44,752 nucleotides of DNA, taken from an uncultured bacterium (lineage in GTDB: Bacteria > Planctomycetota > Phycisphaerae > Phycisphaerales > SM1A02). The translations under genes were made by a program, and so were the position numbers. The notes below the pieces were generated by a model. It was not told the DNA's origin and searched no databases. It was given only the letters and a program-made list of their open reading frames with translations. How positions within the stretch are numbered: position 1 is the first letter of the stretch; each line of letters begins with the position of its first letter. The stretch is taken from positions 1 through 44,752 of the forward strand of contig CAITDI010000033.1 of NCBI GenBank assembly GCA_903891095.1, read 5' to 3'. Positions 1 through 8,088 of this stretch are shown one piece after another.

Positions 1-85
1 CCTTCACGCCACGGGCGGCGGGGGCGTGGTGGTCACACAACTCTTCAAGCCACGCGCGCCGAGATCGTGCCCATCACACAACCCG

Positions 86-245
86 CCGCGCCGGAGGCGC
101 GGGTGCCACTTCCTCCGCGGAGCGGAGGTAGTGGTCGCGGGACATTCGAGTTCGGAACTCCGTGGCGCGGAGCGCCGGTGCCGACCGGCGCTGCGCGCCG
201 CGACCATGATGCCCCTTCGGGGAAGTGGCACCCGCCCTTCGGGCG
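86..245. repeat. Multi-hairpin intergenic element with nested inverted repeats
   Basis: This non-coding stretch lies just beyond the stop of the sulfotransferase gene. It contains at least seven perfect or nearly perfect inverted repeats: 86-92/96-102, 106-110/130-134 continuing into 112-118/122-128, 133-140/198-205, 148-152/156-160, 171-179/184-192, 212-215/219-222 and 233-237/241-245. A 15-bp perfect inverted repeat (99-113 with 221-235) encloses most of them and is mutually exclusive with several local hairpins. On the plus strand two loops read as C(UUCG)G tetraloops. It could be a BIME/REP-type repeat, a transcript-end structure or a structured RNA; the sequence alone does not decide. 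Positions 1-85 hold nothing I can assign. Confidence 0.6.
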
Positions 246-258
246 GCGGGCGCGATCT

Positions 259-1752
259 TCACACTGCCGGCCGCGCCGTGCGCGCGCGCATCGCCTCATG
301 CGCGTCGACGAGCTTGTCCCACGATGCGTCGAACGCGAACTCGTAGTTCTTCCAGCGGCCGATGGAGCTGCGGTTGATCGGCTTGCGCACCTGGAGCGCC
401 GACAGCGTGAACGACGCGCGCGTGTTGCCTTCGGGCGCGAGCACGCGCTCGTCCATCGCGAGGCCCATCAGCTTCAGGCAGCGCTCGGCGTGGCCCGCGG
501 GATCCTCGACGAGATCCTCGTACACGACCGTTTCATGCGGGATTCCCAGCACTTCCATGCCGCGCGGCACGAGGCTGCGCTGCATCTCGATCACGCGGCG
601 CATCGATGCGAGGCTGTGCGCCCACGCCATGGCGCTCGTGTGGAAGTACGACAGGAAGCAGCTCGTGGCCATGTCGCGCGGATCGCGATGGACATCGATG
701 CACACCGCGCCGGGCAGCACCGCGGCGATCTCGGGCAGCGAGCGCCACACGCGCAGCGACTTGTCGAAGGTCCACGACGCGCCGTCGCGGCGGATGCGGT
801 GCGCGCCCTCGAGGTAGAGCTTCTGCGCCGCGGCGTACGCCTGCTGCGGAACCGACGCAGGCCTGCGCGGCCACGCGCCCGTCGACTCGAGGTCGAGGCA
901 GAACTCCTTCACGCCCTCGAACTCGCCGATGCCGCTGATCGCCGGATGGCGGTCGAGCATCTGCTCGAGGAGCGTGGTGCCCGAGCGCGGCATCGCGACG
1001 ATGAGCGCGACGCCCTCCACCTTGTCGACGGCGGGCTTGATCCAGTTCTCGCCGGACCCGAAGCGCGCGAGCTGCTCCTGCATCGGCCGCAGGAACGCAT
1101 CGATGTCGAAGTCGCGCGAGGTCGTCGCGTGCGTGAACTTCGCGGTCTCGAAAGCCTCGCGGTACTGGCCGGCCTTGTCGAGGAGTCCCGCCGCCTCGAA
1201 GCCCGTGATGCGCCGCAGCAGCGGATGCAGCCTGAGGTCGCGCGCGATCGCGCCGAGCGCGGCCGCGCCTGCGGCGGGATCGTCGACCACGAGGGCGCGC
1301 GCGATGTGCAGCGGCGCGCGCTGGTCCTTGGTCCACGCGGCGCCGGACTTCACGCCGGCCTGCACGAGGTCGCGCATTTCCTCGCGCTTGTTCGAGTTGT
1401 AGAGGATGTCGAAGAGCACGACGCTCGCGCCCACGGCGTGCGGTCCGCGGCCCGACGCGATCGGGCGCAGGCGCGCGGTCGCGTCGTCGGCGCGCCCGCG
1501 CTCGGCGTCGACGCTCGCGCGCAGCAGGTTCGCATGCTCGTCGCGCGGCGAGAGCCTGAGCGCGGCGTCAAGCTCGCGCTCGGCCTCGATGCCGCGGCCG
1601 AGCTCGGTGAACGCGCGCGCGCGGCCGAGGCGCGCGACGAAGCTGTTCGGCGCCTTCGCCAGGAGCTCGTCGCACGCGCGCAGCGCGCCGACGTTGTCGC
1701 CCGCGCGCAGCAGGCGTTCGATGGTTTCGGCAGGTGTCTCGCGTGCGGCCAT
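259..1752 (-). CDS. TPR-containing sulfotransferase family protein
   Basis: The 497-residue product has helical TPR-like repeats over roughly residues 1-210 and a sulfotransferase domain from about 245 to 480. The 5'-phosphosulfate loop is visible as PRSGTT at 255-260, and a 3'-phosphate-binding segment as HRDPRD at 355-360 followed by a conserved serine region. Such proteins transfer sulfate from PAPS to a carbohydrate or protein acceptor; the TPR part probably binds the acceptor or a partner. No signal peptide is seen, so it is predicted cytoplasmic. It is followed on the same strand by the hairpin element at 86-245 and stands next to a secreted glucan hydrolase, which hints at polysaccharide modification, but the substrate cannot be read from sequence. 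Start taken at the ATG at 1752; no clear Shine-Dalgarno. Confidence 0.85.
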   Translation of the reverse strand: MAARETPAETIERLLRAGDNVGALRACDELLAKAPNSFVARLGRARAFTELGRGIEAERELDAALRLSPRDEHANLLRASVDAERGRADDATARLRPIASGRGPHAVGASVVLFDILYNSNKREEMRDLVQAGVKSGAAWTKDQRAPLHIARALVVDDPAAGAAALGAIARDLRLHPLLRRITGFEAAGLLDKAGQYREAFETAKFTHATTSRDFDIDAFLRPMQEQLARFGSGENWIKPAVDKVEGVALIVAMPRSGTTLLEQMLDRHPAISGIGEFEGVKEFCLDLESTGAWPRRPASVPQQAYAAAQKLYLEGAHRIRRDGASWTFDKSLRVWRSLPEIAAVLPGAVCIDVHRDPRDMATSCFLSYFHTSAMAWAHSLASMRRVIEMQRSLVPRGMEVLGIPHETVVYEDLVEDPAGHAERCLKLMGLAMDERVLAPEGNTRASFTLSALQVRKPINRSSIGRWKNYEFAFDASWDKLVDAHEAMRARTARPAV

Positions 1753-1791
1753 GTTTGGTGCTTGGTTCCGAAGGCGAGACTCTAGCGTGAA

Positions 1792-4700
1792 TCAGCACGG
1801 ACCCCACGCGCCGAGTACGAGCGAGAGATCCGCGGCGTCCACGGTCCCGCTGCGGTCGACGTCTGCGAGCGCGTTCGACGAGCCCCACGCGCCGAGGATC
1901 AGCGAGAGATCCGCTGCATCGACCGCGCCGCTGTGGTCGACGTCGGCGGGGCAGCAGGTGCCCGCCGTCGAGCCCGCCGAGGGGATCGTGATCGCGCAGC
2001 TGCGCACCGAGACGAACTCGCTCGCGTCGAGCGTGCCGTTGCCGTTCACGCTCGCGGGCGCCTGTCCTGCGGGCTTGAGCGCGCCGCCGTTGGCGTTGCC
2101 GAACGGTCCGACCGCGAGGCTCAGGTTCGCGGGCATCGCGCCGAGATACGCCGCGAGGTCGAGCGTGCCCTCGATCACGCCGCCGTTGGCGCCCGTCGCG
2201 CTCCGCGGCGCACCCGCGCCCGCGATCGTGTTGCCGAGCTGGTTGAACCAGCCCGAGTACGCGTTGTCGTTCTCGTCGGCCAGGAACGCGCTCCACGCGG
2301 CGACCTGCCCCGCCTTCGCCCACGGCGCCGCGATCGGCGCACCCGCGGGCGCGCCGACGAACACGAACACATCGTCGCCTTCGCCCGCGTCCTCGGTGGC
2401 GACGTAGAGCTCGTTGCCCTTGATGCCCGCCCACAAGTGGCGCGCGCCGTTCGACGCGACGAGCACCGCGTCGCTGTCGAGCGAGCCGTCCATCGTCCAG
2501 GTGTTCGGTGCCTGCGCGCCCGTCACGGCGACATGCCAGTCGGCGCCGCCGTTGTTGTCCCACGCGTTCGCGCCGTTGTTGAACACGATGTCGAACTGCG
2601 TCGCCGTCGCAAGCAGCGGCACGGTCGCGGTCCAGCGTTGCGTCTTCGCATTCCATGTCATCGTCGCGTCGGGGCTCGCGACCTGCGCCCACGCGTTGTA
2701 GCCGTAGTGCAGCTTGACCGTCGCCGCGCCCGCGAGCGGACGGTTCGCGGGGTTGTACGACACCGTCGCAGACGCGCCTGCGACGAGCGGACTCGGCGTG
2801 ACGGTGACGACATCGCCCGTTCCGCCGCCGCCACCCGCGCCCGCGCCGTCGCCGACCCACACATGCTGGATCGGGCTCTTGCGGATGTTGCCGCGCGTGT
2901 CGCTCGCCTCGACGTAGTAGTCGACGAGCTTGCTGCGGATGCCCGTGATGTCGGCGTAGAACTCGTCGGCGATCGCCGTCGGCATCTCGAAGAAGTCGAT
3001 GCTCGGGCTGTTGAAGAAGTTGCCCGCGGGGAACGCGCGGCGCGTCATCGCGATCGACTGCCACGCGCCCACGCCCGCGGTCTGCGCGTACAGCTCGTTC
3101 GCGTTGTCGGCGAGCGGATTCGCGCCGTCGTCGTCGACGCGGTACTTGAGCGTGACGCTCCCCGTGCCCGAGACATCGTGCACGAACGTCCACACCTTGA
3201 AGTCGCCGTTCGACTGCGACTGCTGGTAGCCGTACTGCGCGCCGAAGTTGGTCGAGCCCGGATTCCACGGAAAACGCTGGGGAATCCACACCGTCGGCCC
3301 GGTCGCGTCGAGCGTGCCCGCGCCGATCACCGTCTGCGCCTCGGCGACGGCCTCGTTGCACGCGACCGTCGGCTTGACCTCCATGTCAAGGTCGGTGCCG
3401 TAGTACATGTAGCCCGAGTTCAGGCTCCCGAGGAAGAAGTGCCACGCTCGCTCGCTCGCGCGGCTCGCGCCGGTCGGGTTCAGGATCTCGCTCGCGCGCG
3501 TCGCGAGGCCTTGTCCTGCGTGGATCTGCTCCGCGGTCGACACGAAGTTCTGCGCGGCCGTGATCACGGCCCAGTTGCGGATGTCCTCGGCCCAGCCGTT
3601 GGCGATGTCGACCGTGCCGTTCGCAAGCACGGGCGGCCAGTTCCAGTTGAGGAACTGCGGGCTGCCGAAGTCGCCGTCGGCGTTGACCCACGCGCCGTCC
3701 TCGACATGCACGATGTCGGCCGCGGGCACCGCGTGGTCGTTGAGGTACTTCTGCACGACCGTCGACTTGTAGCCCTGTCCTTCGGCGGTCGACACGAAGT
3801 TCGGCACCGCCTCCATGTAGTACGAGAAGCCGCCGCCCCACGCGTTGTCGCCGTCGTGCGCGAACACCACGAGCATCGGGCGATTCGGATCGTTGTACGC
3901 GTCGAGCGTCGTGAGCTCGCCGGTCGAGATCGGGTTGTAGCCGTCCATCCAGCCGAGATGCTGGGAGCAGGGGACGACGGTGACGAAGCTCTCGACGCCT
4001 GTGTTCGGATCGACGTACTTCGCGCGGTGCGGCGTGTACGCGAACGGCACGGCCTCGGCGGGCGCGCATCCGCGCGAGATCGTGATGCGGCGGTAGTTCG
4101 CCTGCGACGCGTTGAGCTGGTCGGCCTTGTTCGGCGGATCGCAGTTGATGCCGCCCGAGCCGTAGACCACGGGAAATCCCGCGCACGCGCGCGAAAGCTT
4201 CTCGCCCGAGACGAAGCTCCACTCGATGCCCGCCTCGGCGAGATACGGGATGATCCGCGTCGAGAACGCCATCTCGCTCGGGAAGAATCCCTTCGACACC
4301 GCGGGCGCCGCGCCGAACGCCTGCGGGTAGATCGCCTTGAAGACCGCGAGTTCCTTGCGCACCGCGTCGCCGTCGACGAGCGGCAGCAGCGCGTGGTGAT
4401 GCGAGAACATCACGAGATCCATGCGCGGGAAGTTCGCGCCTGCGGCCGCGGTGCTCCATCCGCGCGACTCGCGCCACGGTCCGTACCAGTTGGTCGAGTA
4501 GCCGAGCTGCCCGCCCGCTTCGGCAAAGCTCTGGATGTTCTCGATCAGTCCGCCGCTGAAGCTCACCTGCGCGCCGGCCTCCGACGCCCACGAGATCGCG
4601 CTCACCGTGTCGCGCGGGCGGAACTGGTACGCAGCCACGCGGTCGGCGAGGCCGAAGATCGCGCGCAGGTCGTTCTGAGGATGCGCGCCGCCCGCGTCGC

Positions 4701-4887
4701 GGCGCAGGGTCGACTGCCACGCGCGCTCGTATCGCTGCGTTCCCGCCTGGCGGTCGGGCCAGTAGATCGGCTGCTCGAGATGCCAGAGGTAGGTGAAGTG
4801 CGTCTTCTCCGCGACGGCGGGCGCGGCGAAGGCAGCGCAAAGCACGGGAAACACAGCGAGCGAGGTGACCGATCGGGCGCGGGACAT
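1792..4887 (-). CDS. Secreted GH57-like glycoside hydrolase with CBM25-like module and dockerin tail
   Basis: This 1031-residue protein starts with a signal peptide (about residues 1-26, ending AVA). The first ~400 residues resemble the GH57 alpha-amylase/glucanotransferase barrel: an early WHLEQP segment, a FFPSEMAFS segment whose Glu near 205 matches the family nucleophile, and HDGDNAWGG near 344-352 with the likely acid Asp. Beta-sandwich segments follow, including a starch-binding CBM25-like module near 690-780 (YNAW and WDNNGGADW features). The last ~60 residues carry two calcium-loop repeats (DVDHSGAVDAADLSLILGAW type), a dockerin-like tail flanked by cysteines. I infer extracellular alpha-glucan degradation. 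The start at 4887 is preferred over 4923 because it gives a clean signal peptide. A degenerate CAGACT box ends 7 nt before it. Confidence 0.8.
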   Translation of the reverse strand: MSRARSVTSLAVFPVLCAAFAAPAVAEKTHFTYLWHLEQPIYWPDRQAGTQRYERAWQSTLRRDAGGAHPQNDLRAIFGLADRVAAYQFRPRDTVSAISWASEAGAQVSFSGGLIENIQSFAEAGGQLGYSTNWYGPWRESRGWSTAAAGANFPRMDLVMFSHHHALLPLVDGDAVRKELAVFKAIYPQAFGAAPAVSKGFFPSEMAFSTRIIPYLAEAGIEWSFVSGEKLSRACAGFPVVYGSGGINCDPPNKADQLNASQANYRRITISRGCAPAEAVPFAYTPHRAKYVDPNTGVESFVTVVPCSQHLGWMDGYNPISTGELTTLDAYNDPNRPMLVVFAHDGDNAWGGGFSYYMEAVPNFVSTAEGQGYKSTVVQKYLNDHAVPAADIVHVEDGAWVNADGDFGSPQFLNWNWPPVLANGTVDIANGWAEDIRNWAVITAAQNFVSTAEQIHAGQGLATRASEILNPTGASRASERAWHFFLGSLNSGYMYYGTDLDMEVKPTVACNEAVAEAQTVIGAGTLDATGPTVWIPQRFPWNPGSTNFGAQYGYQQSQSNGDFKVWTFVHDVSGTGSVTLKYRVDDDGANPLADNANELYAQTAGVGAWQSIAMTRRAFPAGNFFNSPSIDFFEMPTAIADEFYADITGIRSKLVDYYVEASDTRGNIRKSPIQHVWVGDGAGAGGGGGTGDVVTVTPSPLVAGASATVSYNPANRPLAGAATVKLHYGYNAWAQVASPDATMTWNAKTQRWTATVPLLATATQFDIVFNNGANAWDNNGGADWHVAVTGAQAPNTWTMDGSLDSDAVLVASNGARHLWAGIKGNELYVATEDAGEGDDVFVFVGAPAGAPIAAPWAKAGQVAAWSAFLADENDNAYSGWFNQLGNTIAGAGAPRSATGANGGVIEGTLDLAAYLGAMPANLSLAVGPFGNANGGALKPAGQAPASVNGNGTLDASEFVSVRSCAITIPSAGSTAGTCCPADVDHSGAVDAADLSLILGAWGSSNALADVDRSGTVDAADLSLVLGAWGPC

Positions 4888-4963
4888 CGCGGCGAGTCTG
4901 ACGGAGGCGCCGCGCGAACGCAAGGGAATCGGCGGTGAATGATGGAAATCGCGGGGGTGCGCG

Positions 4964-4969
4964 TATACT
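4964..4969 (+). promoter_or_regulatory. TATACT -10-like box, 7 nt before the DUF433 start
   Basis: TATACT is followed by 7 nt and then the ATG at 4977, with no Shine-Dalgarno between. If it is a -10 element, transcription would begin at or next to the A of the start codon, giving a leaderless mRNA. Confidence 0.5.
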
Positions 4970-4976
4970 CGGCGCC

Positions 4977-5204
4977 ATGAGCGAGTTCCGTTGCATCACG
5001 ATCGACCCCGCAGTCCGCTTCGGGCGACCATGCGTCCGCGGGACGCGCATTTCCGTCGGCGACGTGCTCGGTTTCCTTGCATCCGGGATGAGCGAATCGG
5101 AGGTCCTGGCGGACTTCCCGCAGCTCACGAGCGAGGACATCCGCGAGTGCCTGGCGTTTGCGTCGGTGCGTGAGAATCGCATCCTCATCGACCCGGCCGC
5201 GTGA
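4977..5204 (+). CDS. DUF433 family antitoxin-like protein
   Basis: This 75-residue protein matches the DUF433 (VapB-type, HTH-like) antitoxin pattern: CITIDP, then GRPCVRGTRISVGDVLGFL, a short acidic helix (SESEVLADFPQLTSEDI) and a final RECLAFA helix. In other bacteria such proteins are encoded directly before DUF5615 PIN-like toxins and are thought to bind DNA and neutralise the toxin. The same arrangement is seen here: the next frame starts in a GTGA overlap with this stop codon. The start at 4977 is chosen over 4935 because MSEFRCITIDP is the usual family N-terminus and a TATACT box ends 7 nt upstream. The partner toxin is disrupted, so this may be an orphan antitoxin now. Confidence 0.85.
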   Translation: MSEFRCITIDPAVRFGRPCVRGTRISVGDVLGFLASGMSESEVLADFPQLTSEDIRECLAFASVRENRILIDPAA

Positions 5205-5545
5205 ATGCCTACCGCGTCATTCTCGACGAGAACGTCTCGGAGTCGGTTGCTGCGCGCATCGAGACCGCGTTCGGCAGGGTTCTGCACGTGAGGACGGTGC
5301 TTGGAACCGGCGTCGCGGATGACGATATCTGGTGATTCGCACGGCGTGAGCAGCTGGTGCTCGTGACGCGCGATGGCGACTTCGAACGCATGAGCATGAT
5401 GTATGGCTCGCCGCCAAAGGTCGTCTGGATCGGCGTGCACAACATGAGCAACGCGGGTCTGGCCGAACTGCTGGTGACCCGAAAGCCCGCCATCGACCGA
5501 CTTGTCGCCGATGAGCAGGCGGCGTTTCTCGCGCTGCGTGCTTAG
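5201..5545 (+). pseudogene. DUF5615 PIN-like toxin, interrupted by an in-frame TGA
   Basis: Reading from the GTG at 5201, which overlaps the antitoxin stop (GTGA), the frame encodes a DUF5615-type start (RVILDENVSESVAARI) and reaches DDDIW before a TGA at 5333-5335. The same frame continues without gap through FARREQLVLVTRDGDF and ends at 5545. The two halves together give the normal length (~114 aa) and the family's conserved acidic residues (LDEN, DDDIW, TRDGDF). The lesion is therefore a single nonsense codon with no frameshift; CGA to TGA would be a one-base change. A weak re-start at the GTG at 5357 is possible but would lack the N-terminal acidic residues. Sequencing error or stop-codon recoding cannot be excluded. 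Confidence 0.8.
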
Positions 5546-5553
5546 GGCTCGAC

Positions 5554-5559
5554 TATCCT
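5554..5559 (+). promoter_or_regulatory. TATCCT -10-like box, 7 nt before the CBM9-like gene
   Basis: TATCCT is followed by 7 nt (TCGCGCC) and the ATG at 5567. The spacing and context match the TATACT box before the DUF433 gene, and no Shine-Dalgarno is present. Confidence 0.5.
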
Positions 5560-5566
5560 TCGCGCC

Positions 5567-6508
5567 ATGCTCGCACGCACGACCCTCCTCGCCGCAACCG
5601 CGCTCGCTTCAGGTCTTCTTGCTGCAACGCCGCCGCAGCCTTTCCCGCCTCCGGGCGACGCCACGCCGCGCAAGCCTGAGTTCGCGCAGCGGAGCTACGA
5701 CTGCGCGTTCGCCACGGTTGCGCCCAAGCTCGACGGCAAGCTGGACGACGATGTCTGGTCGAAGGCCGCGTGGACGGACGACTTTCTCGACATCGAGGGC
5801 CCCGCGCGTCCCGCGCCGCGCTACCGCACGCGCGCGAAGATGCTGTGGGACGCGGAGTACTTCTACATCGCCGCCGAGATCAGCGATCCGCACGTGTGGG
5901 GCACGCTGACCAGGCACGACGAGATCGTGTTCCACGACAACGACTTCGAGGTCTTCATCGATCCGAACGGCGACGCGCGCGAGTACTACGAGCTCGAGGT
6001 CAACGCGCTCGGCACGGTGTTCGATCTCTTCCTGCATCGCCGCTACAAGGAGGATGGTCCTGCGGAGCACGGGTGGAACGCCGAAGGCCTCAAGACCTTC
6101 GTGCACGTGAACGGCACGCTCAACGATCCGACCGACACCGACAAGGGCTGGACGCTCGAGTGGGCGATCCCGTGGAGCGCGTTCAAGCCGCCGAACTGGG
6201 ACAAGCCCGGATTCGGCGAGAAGGAACGCGCCGCCGCTGCGCCGAAGGACGGCGAGGAGTGGCGCCTCAACTTCTCGCGCGTGCAGTGGCTGCACAACTT
6301 CGAGGGCAAGACCGCGCCGAAGCCGCCGGAGAAGCCGATCAACGACAGCTACAAGCAGGAACCGCCCGCGCCCGGCTCCGCGCCCGCGCTGCCGAAGTAT
6401 GAGAAAACCGCGGGAAAGCCCGAGGACAACTGGGTCTGGACGCCGCAGTGGCAGATCGACATGCACGATCCGCGCTGGTGGGGCCGCGTGAAGTTCATGA
6501 AGAAGTGA
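5567..6508 (+). CDS. Secreted CBM9-like carbohydrate-binding protein
   Basis: The 313-residue product begins with a signal peptide (about residues 1-23, Ala/Leu rich). From about residue 40 it has the CBM9-like pattern seen in many Planctomycetota: a PKLDGKLDDDVWSKA opening, AKMLWDAEYFYIAAEISDP strand pairs, and a HDNDFEVFIDPNGD segment followed by YYELEVNALGTVFDL. These folds are beta-sandwiches related to xylanase CBM9 and often act as sugar- or haem-associated extracellular domains. The C-terminal third is Pro/Lys rich and ends with a Trp-rich strand (MHDPRWWGRVKF), which is usual for the family. No catalytic domain is attached. It lies near the GH57-like gene and could help bind polysaccharide, but its ligand is unknown. 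Confidence 0.8.
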   Translation: MLARTTLLAATALASGLLAATPPQPFPPPGDATPRKPEFAQRSYDCAFATVAPKLDGKLDDDVWSKAAWTDDFLDIEGPARPAPRYRTRAKMLWDAEYFYIAAEISDPHVWGTLTRHDEIVFHDNDFEVFIDPNGDAREYYELEVNALGTVFDLFLHRRYKEDGPAEHGWNAEGLKTFVHVNGTLNDPTDTDKGWTLEWAIPWSAFKPPNWDKPGFGEKERAAAAPKDGEEWRLNFSRVQWLHNFEGKTAPKPPEKPINDSYKQEPPAPGSAPALPKYEKTAGKPEDNWVWTPQWQIDMHDPRWWGRVKFMKK

Positions 6509-6640
6509 TGTGGCGCTGACGGCACGCGCGCGTTGCCGATAAGGCGCCTGCGTCATCGACGCACTTCGCCATTTGCGACGGCGGCTGCGTGCATCTCCGC
6601 AGAACTTCCGCGTTTCGGCAGCCTCGCCGCGAAGCATGCG

Positions 6641-6646
6641 TATCTT
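6641..6646 (+). promoter_or_regulatory. TATCTT -10-like box, 8 nt before the GDH-like gene
   Basis: TATCTT is followed by 8 nt and the ATG at 6655. This supports the ATG at 6655 over the upstream ATG at 6589, which would place the box inside the coding region. Confidence 0.45.
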
Positions 6647-6654
6647 CGAGCGAG

Positions 6655-7986
6655 ATGGAACGGACGACCGTCACACGCACCACGCGGACCGCCGCCGCTC
6701 GGATCTTCGAGGAGATCGGAGTCGTGCCGCAGGCCGGCAACCTCTTCCACGAGACGGCGGAGCGGCTGCTGCTCGCGTCGGAGATGGTCGGCCTCCGCCA
6801 TCACCAGCAGATCATCCTCGCGCAGCCGAAGAGCGAGGTCATGGTGCAGTTTCCCGTCGAGATGGACGACGGACGGCACAGGCTCTTCAAGGGCTACCGC
6901 GTGCAGCATTCGAACGCGCTCGGTCCGTATCTCGGCGGCGTGCGCCTTGCGCCGCGGCTTGCGCTCGACACCGTCAAGGGCCACGCGATGCTCGCCACGC
7001 TGCGCTCCGCGCTCGTGCGCGTGCCGTTTGGCGGCGCTTTCGGCGGCGTGAAGGCGAATCCGCGCGAGCTCTCGCGCAACGAACTCATGCGCCTCACGCG
7101 CCGCTATTGCAGCGCGATCAGCCACCAGCTCGGCCCCGCGTACGACATCGTCTCGCCGGAGGCCGGCGCGGGTGGGCAGGTCATGGCGTGGTTCTTCGAC
7201 ACGCTCGCGCAGACCACGCCCGAGCCCACGCGCCAGGACCAGTCGCGCACGGTGATGGGAAAGCCTTCGGAACTCGGCGGATTCGGCTCGCGCGGACGCG
7301 TGATCGGCCTCGGCGTCGCGACGATCCTCGAGGAGATCCTCGGTGACTCGATGATGGAGCTCGGCACCGCGCGCGTCGCGGTCGTCGGCTTCGGCCAGAT
7401 CGGCACGGCGGTCGCGAAGGCGCTCGCGATGCGCGGCGCGCGCGTGACCGCGGTGCTCGCGACCGGCAGCGCGCTGTACGAGCCGAGCGGCATCGACGTG
7501 ATGGCGCTCGCGCAGCATCGCGCGGCGACGGGCGACATCGAGGGATTCACGGGCGCGACGACCGTGCTCGAGCGCGACTTCTGGTCGGCGCCCGCCGAGA
7601 TCGTCGTGCTCTGCGCCGACGACGGCTGCCTCGACATCGCGCGCGCCGAACTGTGCCGCGCGCGCGTCGTGGTCGAGGTCGGCAGTGCGAACATCACGGC
7701 CGGCGCCGAGGAAGTGCTGCTCCGGCAGGGCATCGAGATCGTGCCCGACGTGCTCGCTGGCGCGTCGGCCGATCTCGCGAGCGCGCTCGAGTGGCGCGAG
7801 GCGCGGCTCGATCCTGCGTTCCGCAAGGCGGATCTCGACGCGCACGTGCGGAGGCAGATGAAGCGCGCCGCACGCCGCGTGCGCGTGGCGCGCACGCGCT
7901 ACGAGTGCGACCTCCGGCTCGCGGCTTTGTGCGCGGGACTCGAGCGCATTGGCAAGATCTACGATTTGCGCGGGGTGTTTCCGTAA
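6655..7986 (+). CDS. Glu/Leu/Phe/Val dehydrogenase homologue lacking catalytic residues
   Basis: The 443-residue sequence aligns end to end with hexameric glutamate dehydrogenases: FKGYRVQHSNALGPY at 78-92, AMLATLRSALVRVPFGGA at 111-128, a NAD-binding GFGQIG at 245-250, and an ending like ERIGKIYDLRGVFP. By comparison with family numbering (Clostridium K89, K113, K125, D165), the substrate and catalytic lysines are replaced here by Leu93, Arg117 and Phe129, and the catalytic Asp by Glu169. The NAGG segment after the nucleotide domain is also changed (LAGASADL). The fold and cofactor loop appear intact, so this looks like a pseudoenzyme or an enzyme of changed chemistry rather than a decaying gene. 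Start 6655 fits the family N-terminus and the TATCTT box. A dispersed 3'-end repeat follows the stop. Confidence 0.85.
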   Translation: MERTTVTRTTRTAAARIFEEIGVVPQAGNLFHETAERLLLASEMVGLRHHQQIILAQPKSEVMVQFPVEMDDGRHRLFKGYRVQHSNALGPYLGGVRLAPRLALDTVKGHAMLATLRSALVRVPFGGAFGGVKANPRELSRNELMRLTRRYCSAISHQLGPAYDIVSPEAGAGGQVMAWFFDTLAQTTPEPTRQDQSRTVMGKPSELGGFGSRGRVIGLGVATILEEILGDSMMELGTARVAVVGFGQIGTAVAKALAMRGARVTAVLATGSALYEPSGIDVMALAQHRAATGDIEGFTGATTVLERDFWSAPAEIVVLCADDGCLDIARAELCRARVVVEVGSANITAGAEEVLLRQGIEIVPDVLAGASADLASALEWREARLDPAFRKADLDAHVRRQMKRAARRVRVARTRYECDLRLAALCAGLERIGKIYDLRGVFP

Positions 7987-7993
7987 CGCGTGT

Positions 7994-8027
7994 TTGAAGC
8001 GGTCGCAGCTGCGGCTGCTTCCTCTGG
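7994..8027 (-). repeat. Dispersed 3'-end repeat, copy 1
   Basis: A 34-bp element with core GCAGCCGCAGCTGCGACCGC, here on the minus strand, beginning 8 nt after the stop of the GDH-like gene. The same element occurs at 22372-22404, 22410-22433, 43794-43827 and 43876-43915. GCAGC and GCTGC halves can form a short hairpin. Relative to the upstream gene it reads stop then TTGAAGCGGTCGCAG, as at the other loci. Confidence 0.75.
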
Positions 8028-8076
8028 TGTGAATGGTGGCTGGTGGGGCTCGGGCGAATTGCGCGTGGGTGTTCGC

Positions 8077-8082
8077 TACACT
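8077..8082 (+). promoter_or_regulatory. TACACT -10-like box, 6 nt before the HIT gene
   Basis: TACACT is followed by 6 nt and the ATG at 8089 without a Shine-Dalgarno, the same geometry as at other genes in this window. Confidence 0.45.
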
Positions 8083-8088
8083 CGCGGC

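Noticed and set aside
5333-5335. TGA as a selenocysteine codon.
   Set aside because: The position is not a Cys/Sec site in the family, the downstream hairpin lacks the usual GU loop start, and no selenocysteine genes are visible in the window. Nonsense mutation is simpler.
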